Shown: positions 41,607 through 50,239 of the stretch, piece after piece | How the letters are laid out: each line of letters begins with the position of its first letter | Numbering within the stretch: the first letter of the stretch is position 1 | From: Oscillospiraceae bacterium | GTDB taxonomy: Bacteria; Bacillota; Clostridia; Oscillospirales; Acutalibacteraceae | Length of the DNA: 64,000 nucleotides | NCBI GenBank assembly: GCA_910574935.1 | Contig: CAJTCU010000008.1 | Coordinates: 62,001-126,000 of the forward strand | Reading direction: 5' to 3' | Notes under the pieces: generated by a model | Seen by the model: the letters and a program-made list of their open reading frames with translations, nothing else | Told to the model about the DNA's origin: nothing | Database searches by the model: none | Program-made: the position numbers and the translations under genes

Positions 41607-42818
41607 TCATCCATGGCTCATATTACTCACCGTCAGCAGCAGGTTGCGCACCAGGCGCTGGTCGTCCCGGTCCAGCTCCCGGTCGTCCCGCCACCGGTTC
41701 AGCTCCGGCAGCAGCCCGGCCACGTTTTCGCCACGGTCCATGCGGGCCATCAGGTCCTCCACAAACCGCCGGAACCGCTGGTGCCGTTCCTCGGGGCTTT
41801 CCGGCTGGGCGGGGGCCTCCAGCGGGGGGGCGGCTTCGGCCTGCTGTAATACAGGGGGCGCTGGGGTCTCTGGGGGCTGGGGTGCCGGGGCGGGTTCCGG
41901 CGGGCGGCCGGTGGTATCAAACAGCGCGGCGGCAAAAGCGGCGGGCTCAAAGGGCTGTAGGTCGTCCAGCCGCTCGCCCACGCCGATAAACTTCACGGGC
42001 AGGCCCAGATCCCGCTTAATGGGCAGCACCACGCCGCCCTTGGGGGTGCCGTCCAACTTGGTAAGGATGATGCCCGTAATGCCCGCCGCGCTCTGGAACT
42101 CCCGGGCCTGGTTCACGGCGTTCTGGCCAGTGGCGGCGTCCAGCACCAGCAGGTTTTCCCGGTCGCAGCCAGGCAGCTCCCGGTCGATGACGCGGCTGAT
42201 TTTCGCCAGCTCGTCCATTAGGTTCTTCTTGTTGTGCAGCCGTCCGGCGGTATCGCAGATGATTACGTCGCAGCCCCGGGCTTTGGCGGCAGCAATGGTG
42301 TCGAACACCACGGCGGCGGGGTCCGCGCCCTCGCCCTGCTTGATGATAGGCACCCCGGCCCGGTCGGCCCACACCTCCAGCTGCTCAATGGCCGCGGCCC
42401 GGAAGGTATCCGCCGCGCCCAGAATCACGGACTTGCCCTGATTTTTCAGCATCATAGCCAGCTTGCCAATGGAAGTGGTTTTGCCCACGCCGTTGACCCC
42501 GATCACCAGCACTACAGAGGGCTGGGTGCCGGCGTGCAGGGCGCAGTCCCCCTCCAGCAGCTGGGCCACAATTTCCTGAAGTTGGTCCATAATCAGCGCC
42601 GGGTCAGTAATGCCCTCTTCCTTAATCTTTTTCCGCAGCTCGCCGGTGATAAACTGGGCGGTGTCCATGCCCACGTCGCCCATCACCAGCAGCTCTTCCA
42701 GTTCCTCAAACAGTTCCTCGTCGATTTTTGTGAAGGAGTTCACCATCTGGCTAATCTGCCCGCTGATGCTCTCCCGGGTCTTTTTTAAGCCCTGGCGGAT
42801 TTTTTCAAAAATTCCCAT
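41607..42818 (-). CDS. ftsY: signal recognition particle receptor FtsY with a C-terminal extension
   Basis: SRP receptor GTPase that docks ribosome-SRP complexes at the membrane. The NG domain spans about residues 1-305: VLVIGVNGVGKTTSIGKLAM (G1) near 106, GAADTFRAAAIEQLEVWADR, DTAGRLHNKKNLMDEL, LTKLDGTPKGG and FIGVGERLDDLQPFEPAAFA. A Pro/Ala/Glu-rich linker and a charged helical tail follow (RHQRFRRFVEDLMARMDRGE, LPELNRWRDDRELDRDDQR), adding about 100 residues beyond the usual end. The usual acidic N-terminal region is short. The start overlaps the end of the methyltransferase gene by 14 bp. Confidence 0.95.
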   Translation of the reverse strand: MGIFEKIRQGLKKTRESISGQISQMVNSFTKIDEELFEELEELLVMGDVGMDTAQFITGELRKKIKEEGITDPALIMDQLQEIVAQLLEGDCALHAGTQPSVVLVIGVNGVGKTTSIGKLAMMLKNQGKSVILGAADTFRAAAIEQLEVWADRAGVPIIKQGEGADPAAVVFDTIAAAKARGCDVIICDTAGRLHNKKNLMDELAKISRVIDRELPGCDRENLLVLDAATGQNAVNQAREFQSAAGITGIILTKLDGTPKGGVVLPIKRDLGLPVKFIGVGERLDDLQPFEPAAFAAALFDTTGRPPEPAPAPQPPETPAPPVLQQAEAAPPLEAPAQPESPEERHQRFRRFVEDLMARMDRGENVAGLLPELNRWRDDRELDRDDQRLVRNLLLTVSNMSHG

Positions 42819-43599
42819 AATCTCTCTCCTTTTTACACAGCTTTCTGGCCTTAAAAATCACCGAGAACGGCAGCATCTGCGCCTTGCGTACCTTCTGGCT
42901 CTCGGGCTGACTTTCCAGGGTGGCCCGGCTGGTCTGCTCTACCATTTGTTCTATGGTAAAGCCAGCCTGGCTAAGGGCGTTTACATAGGTGGATATCTTC
43001 CGGTTGCACAGCACCACCCGGCTGCCGTCCACCGGCATGGTGAAAGGCTCTTCGTCAAAGTAGCTGCGGGTAAAGGGCATTTCCTCCCCCTCCCAGCAGT
43101 GGCCCCCCTCCGGCGTCCAGCCCACGCAGTAGGCCAGGGTGTGGTGCCAGCTGAAAATGAATATGCCCCCGGGCTTTAGGTAGGACGCGACGCGTGCAAG
43201 GGTCCCGTCCAGGTCGGTGGTCCAGCCCATGCCGTAGGTGGAATACACATAGTCAAAATATTCCTGGGGCAGGCCCAGGTCCTCCTCCATGGCCCCGCAG
43301 ACCAGCCGGGCCTTACGGCCGTTTTCCGCCAGGTACCTTTGGGCGTTTTCCAGCTGCTTCTCCGAGAGGTCCACACCCCACAGCTCTCCCGCCCTGTGGT
43401 CCGCTTGGTACTTCAGCGAGTGCCCGCTGCCACAGCAGATTTCCAGCAGCTTCTTGCCCCGCACATCCCCAAACAAGTGCAAATCCTCCTCGGTGACACA
43501 GTTTACACCGTACACGGGCAGGGCCGAGGTACCAAACCATTTGTCCGCGTGGTCGTTCCAGTACTGCCGGTTTACCTGGATGATGGTGTGGTCTTTCAT
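42805..43599 (-). CDS. class I SAM-dependent methyltransferase
   Basis: A 264-aa methyltransferase. The SAM-binding motif I is KLLEICCGSGHSLKY, followed by WGVDLSEKQLENAQRYLAEN, motif IV-like FDYVYSTYGMGWTTD and LKPGGIFIFSWHHTLAYCVG. The substrate is unknown; the sequence resembles ubiquinone/menaquinone or small-molecule methyltransferases only generally. ATG 43599 follows GGAGGCC. Its 3' end overlaps ftsY, so the two are co-translated, although a functional link to secretion is not evident. Confidence 0.85.
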   Translation of the reverse strand: MKDHTIIQVNRQYWNDHADKWFGTSALPVYGVNCVTEEDLHLFGDVRGKKLLEICCGSGHSLKYQADHRAGELWGVDLSEKQLENAQRYLAENGRKARLVCGAMEEDLGLPQEYFDYVYSTYGMGWTTDLDGTLARVASYLKPGGIFIFSWHHTLAYCVGWTPEGGHCWEGEEMPFTRSYFDEEPFTMPVDGSRVVLCNRKISTYVNALSQAGFTIEQMVEQTSRATLESQPESQKVRKAQMLPFSVIFKARKLCKKERDYGNF

Positions 43600-43843
43600 C
43601 AAGGGGCCTCCTTATGTTCTAGAGATTGTTTGAAAGCTGGGGAGGAAAAGGCTTTTGACGATGTGTTGGCTATCTTTCGAAAAGGGCGCTGGTTTCCAGT
43701 GGGGGAGCGGCAGGCGCCGACCGAGTCGAGGAAGTTCCCCGGTTGCTTGGCAAAGCCAAGGAATGGGACCGACCCGACCGGGCCGGCAGGCGAGACGGAA
43801 AAACTTTTCCTGTTTGTTGGCCGGAAGGTAGAGGGTAGGCCGG
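43600..43843. other. intergenic DNA between smc and the methyltransferase gene
   Basis: TAGAGATTGTTTGAAAG at 43620 resembles one end of the family A element, but no matching right end is seen before smc ends. It may be a decayed half-element. No gene is seen here. Confidence 0.4.
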
Positions 43844-46800
43844 TCAAGCGGAAAACTCCGCCGCCTCGTCGGTCTTTAGGGCCAGCAGCTTGCTGACCCC
43901 CTGGTCCTGCATGGTCACTCCATACAGCATGTCGCTCCCCTCCATGGTACCCCGGCGGTGGGTGATGGTGATGAACTGGGACTGGCTGGTCATGCGCCGC
44001 AGGTACTGGGCAAACCGCGCCACGTTCACGTCGTCCAAGGCGGCTTCTATCTCGTCCAGCACGCAGAAGGGCGGGGGATTCACCCGCATAATGGCAAAGT
44101 AGATGGAGATGGCCACCAGGGCTTTCTCTCCGCCGGAGAGGGACTCGATATGAGTGACAATTTTGCCCGGGGGATGTACCTTGATGTCAATGCCGGAAGT
44201 GAGAACGTCCGCAGGGTCGCTAAAGCTCAGCTCTGCCGCGCCGCCGCCGAAGAGCTCCCGGAAAATGCGGCCAAAGTTTTCGTTGATCTCTCCGAACCGC
44301 TGGGTAAACTGCTCCCGCATAGCCCCGGTTAGGTCGCCGATTAGATCCAGCAGCTCCTTTTTTGCGGTCTCCGCGTCGGTTACCTGGGTATTTAGGAAGT
44401 TATAGCGCTCCGCTACCTCTTGGTACTCCACCACTGCTCCCACGTTTACCGCGCCTAGGGCCTTGATTTTGTTTTTCAGTTCCTGCAAGCGCCGCTGAGC
44501 AGTGGGGAGGTCCTCAATGGGTTTGCCCTGTTCCTCGGCCTCCCGGCGGGTGAGTTCATACTCTTCCCACAGCCGGGTAATAATGCCGTCATACTCCTTT
44601 TGCAGGTTGTCCGAGCGCTCCTGTAGCCGGGCCAGCTCCCGGCCGGCGCTTTCCCGGCGGGAGACCGCCTCCCTCTCTTGGGTGCGCAGCTGGGCGGACT
44701 CTTTTTCCAGCTCTGCCCGGTGCTGGGCGGCCTCTTCCACAGACTGGCGCTGGGCCTGGGCCTGGGCCCGCAGGTCGTCTACCCGGGCGGTTAGGCCGCG
44801 AATTTCCTCGGCCAGCTGGCCGGACTTTTCCTCCAGCCCATCAATTTCAGCCGCCAGGCGGCTCTGGAGCCCGGCGGCGTCCTGCTGGCGGGCTTTTAGC
44901 TCCTCCAGACCCGCTGCCAGGGTGTCCCGGTCTTTCTGGGCGGAAAACTCTTCCATGCGCAGGGCCTGAATGGTGTCGCCAATCTCGTTGCAGCGGGCCA
45001 TCTGGATCTCTCTGCTGCCTGAGAGACTCTGGCTTTTTTCCTCCCAAACCCGGGCCGCTTCTTCCAGCTTGTCCAGTTGTTCCCGGCTGGCGGCCTCTTG
45101 AACGGAAAGAGTTTCCAGCCGGGCGTTGGTTCCCTCCCGTTCCGCCCTTAGGGTTTGGGCGCTCTCCAAAATGGCGTCTAGTTCCCGCTGGGCCTGGGTT
45201 AATTCGGCTGAGATTTTGGCGCGTTCCTCTTGGCAGGCGTACAGTTCGCCCTGGGCCGCGTTCAGCTGGGCCTCGCAGGCGGAAACCTCCCCCTGGCTGG
45301 CCTTATAGGTCTGGTTAGCTTGTTCGGCCTGTGCCCGCAAAGCCGCCGCTTTTTCTTTTATGCGCTGGATCTCCCCCGCGCGGCTGAGTAGCCCGGAATT
45401 TTTTGCCCGGGAGCCGCCGGTTAGGGAGCCCCCGGCGTTGACCACCTGGCCGTCCAGGCTCACCACCCGGAACCGGTATCCAGTGCGCTTCGCAATGGAT
45501 ACCGCGCTGTCCAGGTCCTCCGCCACGGCCACCCGGCCCAAAAGGGAGTCGCGGATACCGCCGTACTTTTCCTCGCACTGGCAAAGCCGGGCCGCCACCC
45601 CCACAAAACCCGGCATGTTTTCCATTTCCCGGGGGTCCAGCACATGGCCTTTAATGGTGGTTAAGGGCAGAAAGGTGGCACGGCCCAGATCCCGCTGTTT
45701 CAAAAGACTAATGGCGCTTTTGGCGTCCTGCTCGGTTTCCACCACAATATTCTGCATGGCCGCGCCCAGGGCGGTTTCCAGGGCTACGGCATACTCTGGC
45801 GGAGGCTTCAAAAGCCTGGTCACCGGCCCGCATACACCTTTCAGCATCCCTCGCTGGGCCTCTTTCATCACGGCTTTTACACTTTGGGCAAAGCCCTCTA
45901 GGTTTCGTTCCAGGTCCTCTAGAAGCCGGGCCCGGCGCAGCTGCTCGTTGGCGTCCAGGGTCAGTTTATCCAGCTGTTCCCGGGCGGCCTGGGCCCGCTT
46001 TTTTCGGGACATCAGCCGCAGCTGGTGTCCGCTGACCTCATTCTCCTTGGCCACAATGGCGGCCCCGGCCTCTTCCAGCATTTGCGAGAGTTCCCGGCCC
46101 TCTTCCCGGGCGGCGGCCTCCCGCTGTTCCGCCTGGCATAGGCTCTCTTCCACAGCCTGGGCCCGCAGGCGGATTTCACCCATAGAGGACTGGGCCGAGG
46201 TCATCCGTACCCGCTCCTCAGAGAGGCTGGCGTTAATGCCCGCCAGTTCCACGGCGGCCTGCTCAATCTCCCGGGTGGACTGGTCCGCCCCCTGGCGCAG
46301 CTCTTCCAGCCGGGCGGTATAGTCCACCAGCTTTTGACGGCTTTGGTTGATACGGGCCTCTTGGGCAGCCAGCTCTTGGGTTTTTCGTTCCATCTCCTGC
46401 TGGGTGTCCTGGTGAGACTGCTGGGCGGCCTGAATCTGCCCTTTCAGCCGTTCCACATCCTGGCGGTTATGGGAAATTTCGCTGTTTAACAGGCCAATTT
46501 CCCCCTCGGCCCGCAGGGCCTGTTCGTCCAGGGCGGCGGCCTGGTTCCGGGCCAGTTCCATGCTGGCGGTGCATTGGTTGGTCTCCCGGTAGTTTTCTTC
46601 TGCGCGGCGGTTGACGCCCTCTATTTCTTCCTCGATCTCCTGGTGCTGGGCCCGCATAACCCCCAGCTTTTCTTCGTGTTCCCGCAGGGTGCGGCCGCTG
46701 CGCTCCAGGGTCTCCAGCCAAATGCCGATTTCCAGCTCTTTCTTTTCCGCGTCGTACTGGATGAACTTTTCGGCCTTTTCAGCCTGCTCTTTTAGGGGGC

Positions 46801-47407
46801 CCACCCGGCCCTCTAGTTCGCTGAGAATATCCCGCAGGCGCACCAGATTCTCTTCTGCCTTGGTTAGGCGGCGCTGGGCCTCCTCTTTGCGGTAGCGGTA
46901 GCGGGAAATGCCCGCAGCCTCCTCAAAGATCTCCCGGCGGTCCTCGCTGCGGGCAGCCACAATGCTGTCAATTTTACCCTGGCCAATAATGGAGTAGCCG
47001 TCCCGGCCCAGGCCCGTATCCATAAACAACTCATTAATGTCCCGCAGGCGGACCGTGCTCTTGTTAATCAGGTACTCGCTTTCGCCCGAGCGGTAGTACC
47101 GGCGGGTAATGGCCACCTGGTCGTTGTCAAAGAGCAGGCGGCGATCGCTGTTGTCAATGGTGAGGGTCACCTCGGCAAAACCCAAAGCCTTGCGCTGGGG
47201 GGTGCCGCCAAAGACCACGTCCTCCATTTTAGAGCAGCGCAGAGTACGCAGAGACTGTTCACCCATGACCCAGCGCATAGCGTCGCTAATATTGCTTTTT
47301 CCGCTGCCATTGGGCCCCACCACGGAAGTGATGCCGGGCTCAAAGGAAAGCGTGGTCTTGTCGGGAAAGGTCTTAAAGCCTTGCAGCTCGAGAGATTTCA
47401 GAATCAT
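43844..47407 (-). CDS. smc: chromosome segregation protein SMC
   Basis: A 1187-aa structural-maintenance-of-chromosomes ATPase that condenses and segregates DNA with ScpA/ScpB. The N-terminal head has Walker A (GPNGSGKSNISDAMRWVMGE) near residue 33. Long coiled coils (~170-490 and 680-1000) flank the hinge, which contains VCGPVTRLLKPPPEYAVALE and GYRFRVVSLDGQVVNAGGSL. The C-terminal head has the ABC signature LSGGEKALVAISIYFAIM near 1088 and Walker B CVLDEIEAALDD. It overlaps the upstream gene by 4 bp. Confidence 0.97.
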   Translation of the reverse strand: MILKSLELQGFKTFPDKTTLSFEPGITSVVGPNGSGKSNISDAMRWVMGEQSLRTLRCSKMEDVVFGGTPQRKALGFAEVTLTIDNSDRRLLFDNDQVAITRRYYRSGESEYLINKSTVRLRDINELFMDTGLGRDGYSIIGQGKIDSIVAARSEDRREIFEEAAGISRYRYRKEEAQRRLTKAEENLVRLRDILSELEGRVGPLKEQAEKAEKFIQYDAEKKELEIGIWLETLERSGRTLREHEEKLGVMRAQHQEIEEEIEGVNRRAEENYRETNQCTASMELARNQAAALDEQALRAEGEIGLLNSEISHNRQDVERLKGQIQAAQQSHQDTQQEMERKTQELAAQEARINQSRQKLVDYTARLEELRQGADQSTREIEQAAVELAGINASLSEERVRMTSAQSSMGEIRLRAQAVEESLCQAEQREAAAREEGRELSQMLEEAGAAIVAKENEVSGHQLRLMSRKKRAQAAREQLDKLTLDANEQLRRARLLEDLERNLEGFAQSVKAVMKEAQRGMLKGVCGPVTRLLKPPPEYAVALETALGAAMQNIVVETEQDAKSAISLLKQRDLGRATFLPLTTIKGHVLDPREMENMPGFVGVAARLCQCEEKYGGIRDSLLGRVAVAEDLDSAVSIAKRTGYRFRVVSLDGQVVNAGGSLTGGSRAKNSGLLSRAGEIQRIKEKAAALRAQAEQANQTYKASQGEVSACEAQLNAAQGELYACQEERAKISAELTQAQRELDAILESAQTLRAEREGTNARLETLSVQEAASREQLDKLEEAARVWEEKSQSLSGSREIQMARCNEIGDTIQALRMEEFSAQKDRDTLAAGLEELKARQQDAAGLQSRLAAEIDGLEEKSGQLAEEIRGLTARVDDLRAQAQAQRQSVEEAAQHRAELEKESAQLRTQEREAVSRRESAGRELARLQERSDNLQKEYDGIITRLWEEYELTRREAEEQGKPIEDLPTAQRRLQELKNKIKALGAVNVGAVVEYQEVAERYNFLNTQVTDAETAKKELLDLIGDLTGAMREQFTQRFGEINENFGRIFRELFGGGAAELSFSDPADVLTSGIDIKVHPPGKIVTHIESLSGGEKALVAISIYFAIMRVNPPPFCVLDEIEAALDDVNVARFAQYLRRMTSQSQFITITHRRGTMEGSDMLYGVTMQDQGVSKLLALKTDEAAEFSA

Positions 47408-48471
47408 TCCGTTAACTCCTGTTCATGAGGGCTTGTGCTGGCACAAATAGCGGCTGCGCGGGTATAAGCGGAGGGGTTACTTGCACAATCTCTTAGGTAC
47501 GTGTCTCGGTCTAGGTAATACAGGGGGTCGCCGCATTCGCTAGTCCCCGCGGGGCGCATGCCGGACTTTTCCATCACTCTGGCAGAGGCCAGGTTATCCT
47601 TGTAGCAGCCGCCGTTTACAAAGGGCACGCCGGCTTGGGTAAAGGCATAGTCCAAAAGGGCCCGGACCGCCTGGGTGGCAAAGCCCCGCCCTCGGTACTC
47701 TGGCACAATGGAATAGAATATGTGTAGTTCATGGCCGTTGGTCCCATCCAGGCCGCACCAGCCGAGGAGGAAACCCGGGTTTTCCCGCTTTGTCACTGCC
47801 AGGCACAGGTGGTAGATAGATCCGGGGCGGTTCTTCCGGTGGTTATCCTCTATCCGCGCCAGCACCCTCCTGGCCTCATCCTCTGGGATAGGCCCCTGGT
47901 CCATGTCCCAGATCCTGGCTACCTCCGGCAGGTCCTCTGGACCCGGGGCCCGCAGGATCAGCGGCCCTGCGGAAAGCGTCAGGCAGGGCGTGTCGATGAT
48001 CTCCTTCATCTTCGCCGCCACCTCGGCGGGGGTAAGGTCGTCGGTGTGTATCACGTGGTCCCCAGGGTAAGGGGGCAGGCTCAGCCACTCAAAGGAACAC
48101 TGGGTCTGGTCCCCACGGGCTTTGTGCCGCTGGCGGAGGGTCTCTCCCGTGCAGGTCAGGGTGAAGCCGATGACTTCATATTGCTGGGCCGTGATGTCCC
48201 GCAGGATGCCCTGCCGGATATTCTCATACATGGCCACTACAGTGGAGAACACCACATAGTCAAAGCCCAGCCGCAGGTAGTTGGAAAGCACCGCAGACAT
48301 AGCCTTGTCCCCCTCCCGCAGCCGGGGATCATCGAGGGAAAAAGGATGGACACACCAGCACCAGTCGCCGTCCAAATAGGCGGAATTATGGTATTGCTCA
48401 TACAAAACTTTTGCCGCGGTGGTTTTTCCCACGCAGGGGGAACCGCTAATGATGATCAGCTTTTGTGCCAT
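47404..48471 (-). CDS. P-loop kinase-like domain fused to GNAT acetyltransferase
   Basis: A 355-aa two-domain protein. The N-terminal ~165 residues are a small P-loop kinase-like domain, KLIIISGSPCVGKTTAAKVL, with HTDDLTPAEVAAKM at the end. Residues ~175-330 are a GNAT acetyltransferase: LILRAPGPEDLPEVARIW, HIFYSIVPEYRGRGFATQAV (the acetyl-CoA-binding motif A) and NLASARVMEKSGMRPAGTSE. The substrate is unknown. ATG 48471 has GGGAGG upstream and lies inside the radical SAM gene by 26 bp. Each half is complete, so it reads as a true fusion. Confidence 0.85.
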   Translation of the reverse strand: MAQKLIIISGSPCVGKTTAAKVLYEQYHNSAYLDGDWCWCVHPFSLDDPRLREGDKAMSAVLSNYLRLGFDYVVFSTVVAMYENIRQGILRDITAQQYEVIGFTLTCTGETLRQRHKARGDQTQCSFEWLSLPPYPGDHVIHTDDLTPAEVAAKMKEIIDTPCLTLSAGPLILRAPGPEDLPEVARIWDMDQGPIPEDEARRVLARIEDNHRKNRPGSIYHLCLAVTKRENPGFLLGWCGLDGTNGHELHIFYSIVPEYRGRGFATQAVRALLDYAFTQAGVPFVNGGCYKDNLASARVMEKSGMRPAGTSECGDPLYYLDRDTYLRDCASNPSAYTRAAAICASTSPHEQELTE

Positions 48472-49468
48472 AGGCTTCCTCCCAATAGAATTCGCCCCGG
48501 GCTGTATCCGGGCTTTGGACAAAGGCCACAGAATACCCCCGCTCCGCCAGGGCCGCCAGGTTGCCCCGCCTTTGCCCCAGGGCGGTGGAGAGGTCCCGGG
48601 GGTGTACGGCCACCTGATAGGAGCCGGGGCCGGGCAGGCTTTTCAGCAGCCGCCCCAGAAAGATCCGGCTTTCCACCAGCTGGCCCAAAGCTGGGTGGTA
48701 CGGGCCAGCCAGTACCCGGCGCTCCAGTTCTGGCCCGGGATGCAGCCCCAGCCGGATCACCCGCACCCCGGCCCCCCGGAAGAGTTCCAGCAGTTGGGCG
48801 CACAGGTCCACTGCCTCTTCCAGGGTTTGGGGAGCGTACAGGCCCCGGCCGCAGAGCTCTGCCAAACAGGTGCCCGGCAGCACAAGGGTGGGGTATATCC
48901 GCACAGTGGCCGGGCCCAGGGCAATTAGCTCTTGAGCGGTGGAAAGGTCCTTTTCCGGGGAGCTGGCGTATAGACCGGTCATCATTTGCAGGCCCAGTTC
49001 AAAGCCCATTTTTTTGATAAGGAAAGCGGCCTGACGGGTGGCTTCCGCAGTGTGGCCCCGGCGGTTGGCATAAAGTACCCCGTTGTCCATGGACTGGGCC
49101 CCCAGCTCTATGGCAGTGACGCCCCGTTCTTTTAAGAGCCCAAGCGTCCCTTCATCTATAGCGTCCGGCCGGGTGGAGCAGCGCACCCCAAAAAAGCCGT
49201 AGCGGTCCACAGCGGCTTTGGCCGCGTCCAGCAGGGCCAGCATGTATCCCGGGTCAATGGCCGTAAAACTGCCCCCAAAAAAGGCAATTTCCGCCTGGGA
49301 GCAGCAAGGCCCCAGACTTTTGGCAGCGGTTTGGGCGGCGGAAAGCACGTCCCGCGGGGTGGGCGGGGGCGTATGGTTTTGGCCGGTGATAGTGTTCTGC
49401 TCACAAAAGCTGCACTGCTGGGGGCAGCCCAGATGGGGCACGAATAGAGCGATATTGACGTGGCCCAT
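48446..49468 (-). CDS. radical SAM protein, Elp3-like N-terminal family
   Basis: A 340-aa radical SAM enzyme. The 4Fe-4S motif CPQQCSFCEQN lies near residue 15, followed by AEIAFFGGSFTAIDPGYMLA, STRPDAIDEGTLGLLKERGV and VTAIELGAQSMDNGVL, the Elp3-type radical SAM signature. There is no acetyltransferase domain in this protein, but the next gene encodes a GNAT domain. ATG 49468 shares one base with the rnc stop (TGATG). Similar rnc-radical SAM-smc orders are common in Clostridia (recalled, not checked); function is unproved. Confidence 0.88.
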   Translation of the reverse strand: MGHVNIALFVPHLGCPQQCSFCEQNTITGQNHTPPPTPRDVLSAAQTAAKSLGPCCSQAEIAFFGGSFTAIDPGYMLALLDAAKAAVDRYGFFGVRCSTRPDAIDEGTLGLLKERGVTAIELGAQSMDNGVLYANRRGHTAEATRQAAFLIKKMGFELGLQMMTGLYASSPEKDLSTAQELIALGPATVRIYPTLVLPGTCLAELCGRGLYAPQTLEEAVDLCAQLLELFRGAGVRVIRLGLHPGPELERRVLAGPYHPALGQLVESRIFLGRLLKSLPGPGSYQVAVHPRDLSTALGQRRGNLAALAERGYSVAFVQSPDTARGEFYWEEAYGTKADHH

Positions 49469-50148
49469 CAGTAGCCCATCAGTTCCAGGGCCTCTCGGGC
49501 GGCCTGCTGCTCGGCCTCTTTTTTGCTGCGTCCGCCTCCCTTGCCAATCACATTGCTGTTCAGGTGCACCTCCACGGTAAAGTGCTTTTCGTGGTCTGGG
49601 CCGCTTTCGCCAGTGAGCACATACTCCAGCTGTTCCTCTGGGTTCTGTTGGATGATCTCTTGCAGGGTGGTCTTATAGTCCTTAAAGGCCTTGCCGCTGC
49701 GGCTTTTAGCGGCGGGGGCGATGAACCGCAGGATAAAGGTTCGGGCCTGGTCCAAGTCGCCGCTGTCCAGATAAATAGCGGCGGTGGTGGACTCGAACAC
49801 GTCTGCCAGAATACTAGCCCGCTCTCGTCCCCCAGAATGCATTTCTCCGTGGCTTAGCCGCAAAAAACTGCCTACCTCCAGGCTCCGGGAAAAGCCGCAC
49901 AGGGACTTTTCGCACACCAGGGCGGCCCGGGTTTTGGTCAGCTGGCCTTCAGGCAGGCTGGCGTAATGGCGAAAGAGAAACTCCGCCGTAACAAAGCCCA
50001 GCACCGAATCGCCTAGAAATTCCAGACGTTCATAGCTTTCACACTTGTGCTCGTTGGCGTAAGAGGAGTGGGTAAGGGCGGTTTCCAGCAGTTTTCTATT
50101 TTGAAAGGTGTAGCCAATTTTCTTTTCGTATTCGTCCAGTGATCTCAT
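49468..50148 (-). CDS. rnc: ribonuclease III
   Basis: Double-strand-specific endoribonuclease that processes rRNA precursors and structured mRNAs. The 226-aa protein has the RNase III signature ERLEFLGDSVLGFVTAEFLF, the second catalytic segment with VFESTTAAIYLDSGDLDQAR, and a C-terminal double-stranded-RNA-binding domain (YKTTLQEIIQQNPEEQLEYV, GKGGGRSKKEAEQQAAREAL). ATG 50148 starts MRSLDEYEKKIGYTFQNRKL. It follows plsX after about 90 bp. Confidence 0.97.
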   Translation of the reverse strand: MRSLDEYEKKIGYTFQNRKLLETALTHSSYANEHKCESYERLEFLGDSVLGFVTAEFLFRHYASLPEGQLTKTRAALVCEKSLCGFSRSLEVGSFLRLSHGEMHSGGRERASILADVFESTTAAIYLDSGDLDQARTFILRFIAPAAKSRSGKAFKDYKTTLQEIIQQNPEEQLEYVLTGESGPDHEKHFTVEVHLNSNVIGKGGGRSKKEAEQQAAREALELMGY

Positions 50149-50239
50149 GTTCTAGCTCCTTTTGCGGCAGAGTTTTGAAGGGGAGAGGGGGAGATTCCCC
50201 AGCGGTTTAGAGGGGGCCACAGGGGCCGGGCAAGGTTCC

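Noticed and set aside
43620-43843. Possible seventh family A element after the methyltransferase gene
   Set aside because: Only a left-end-like sequence is seen, with several mismatches and no right end.
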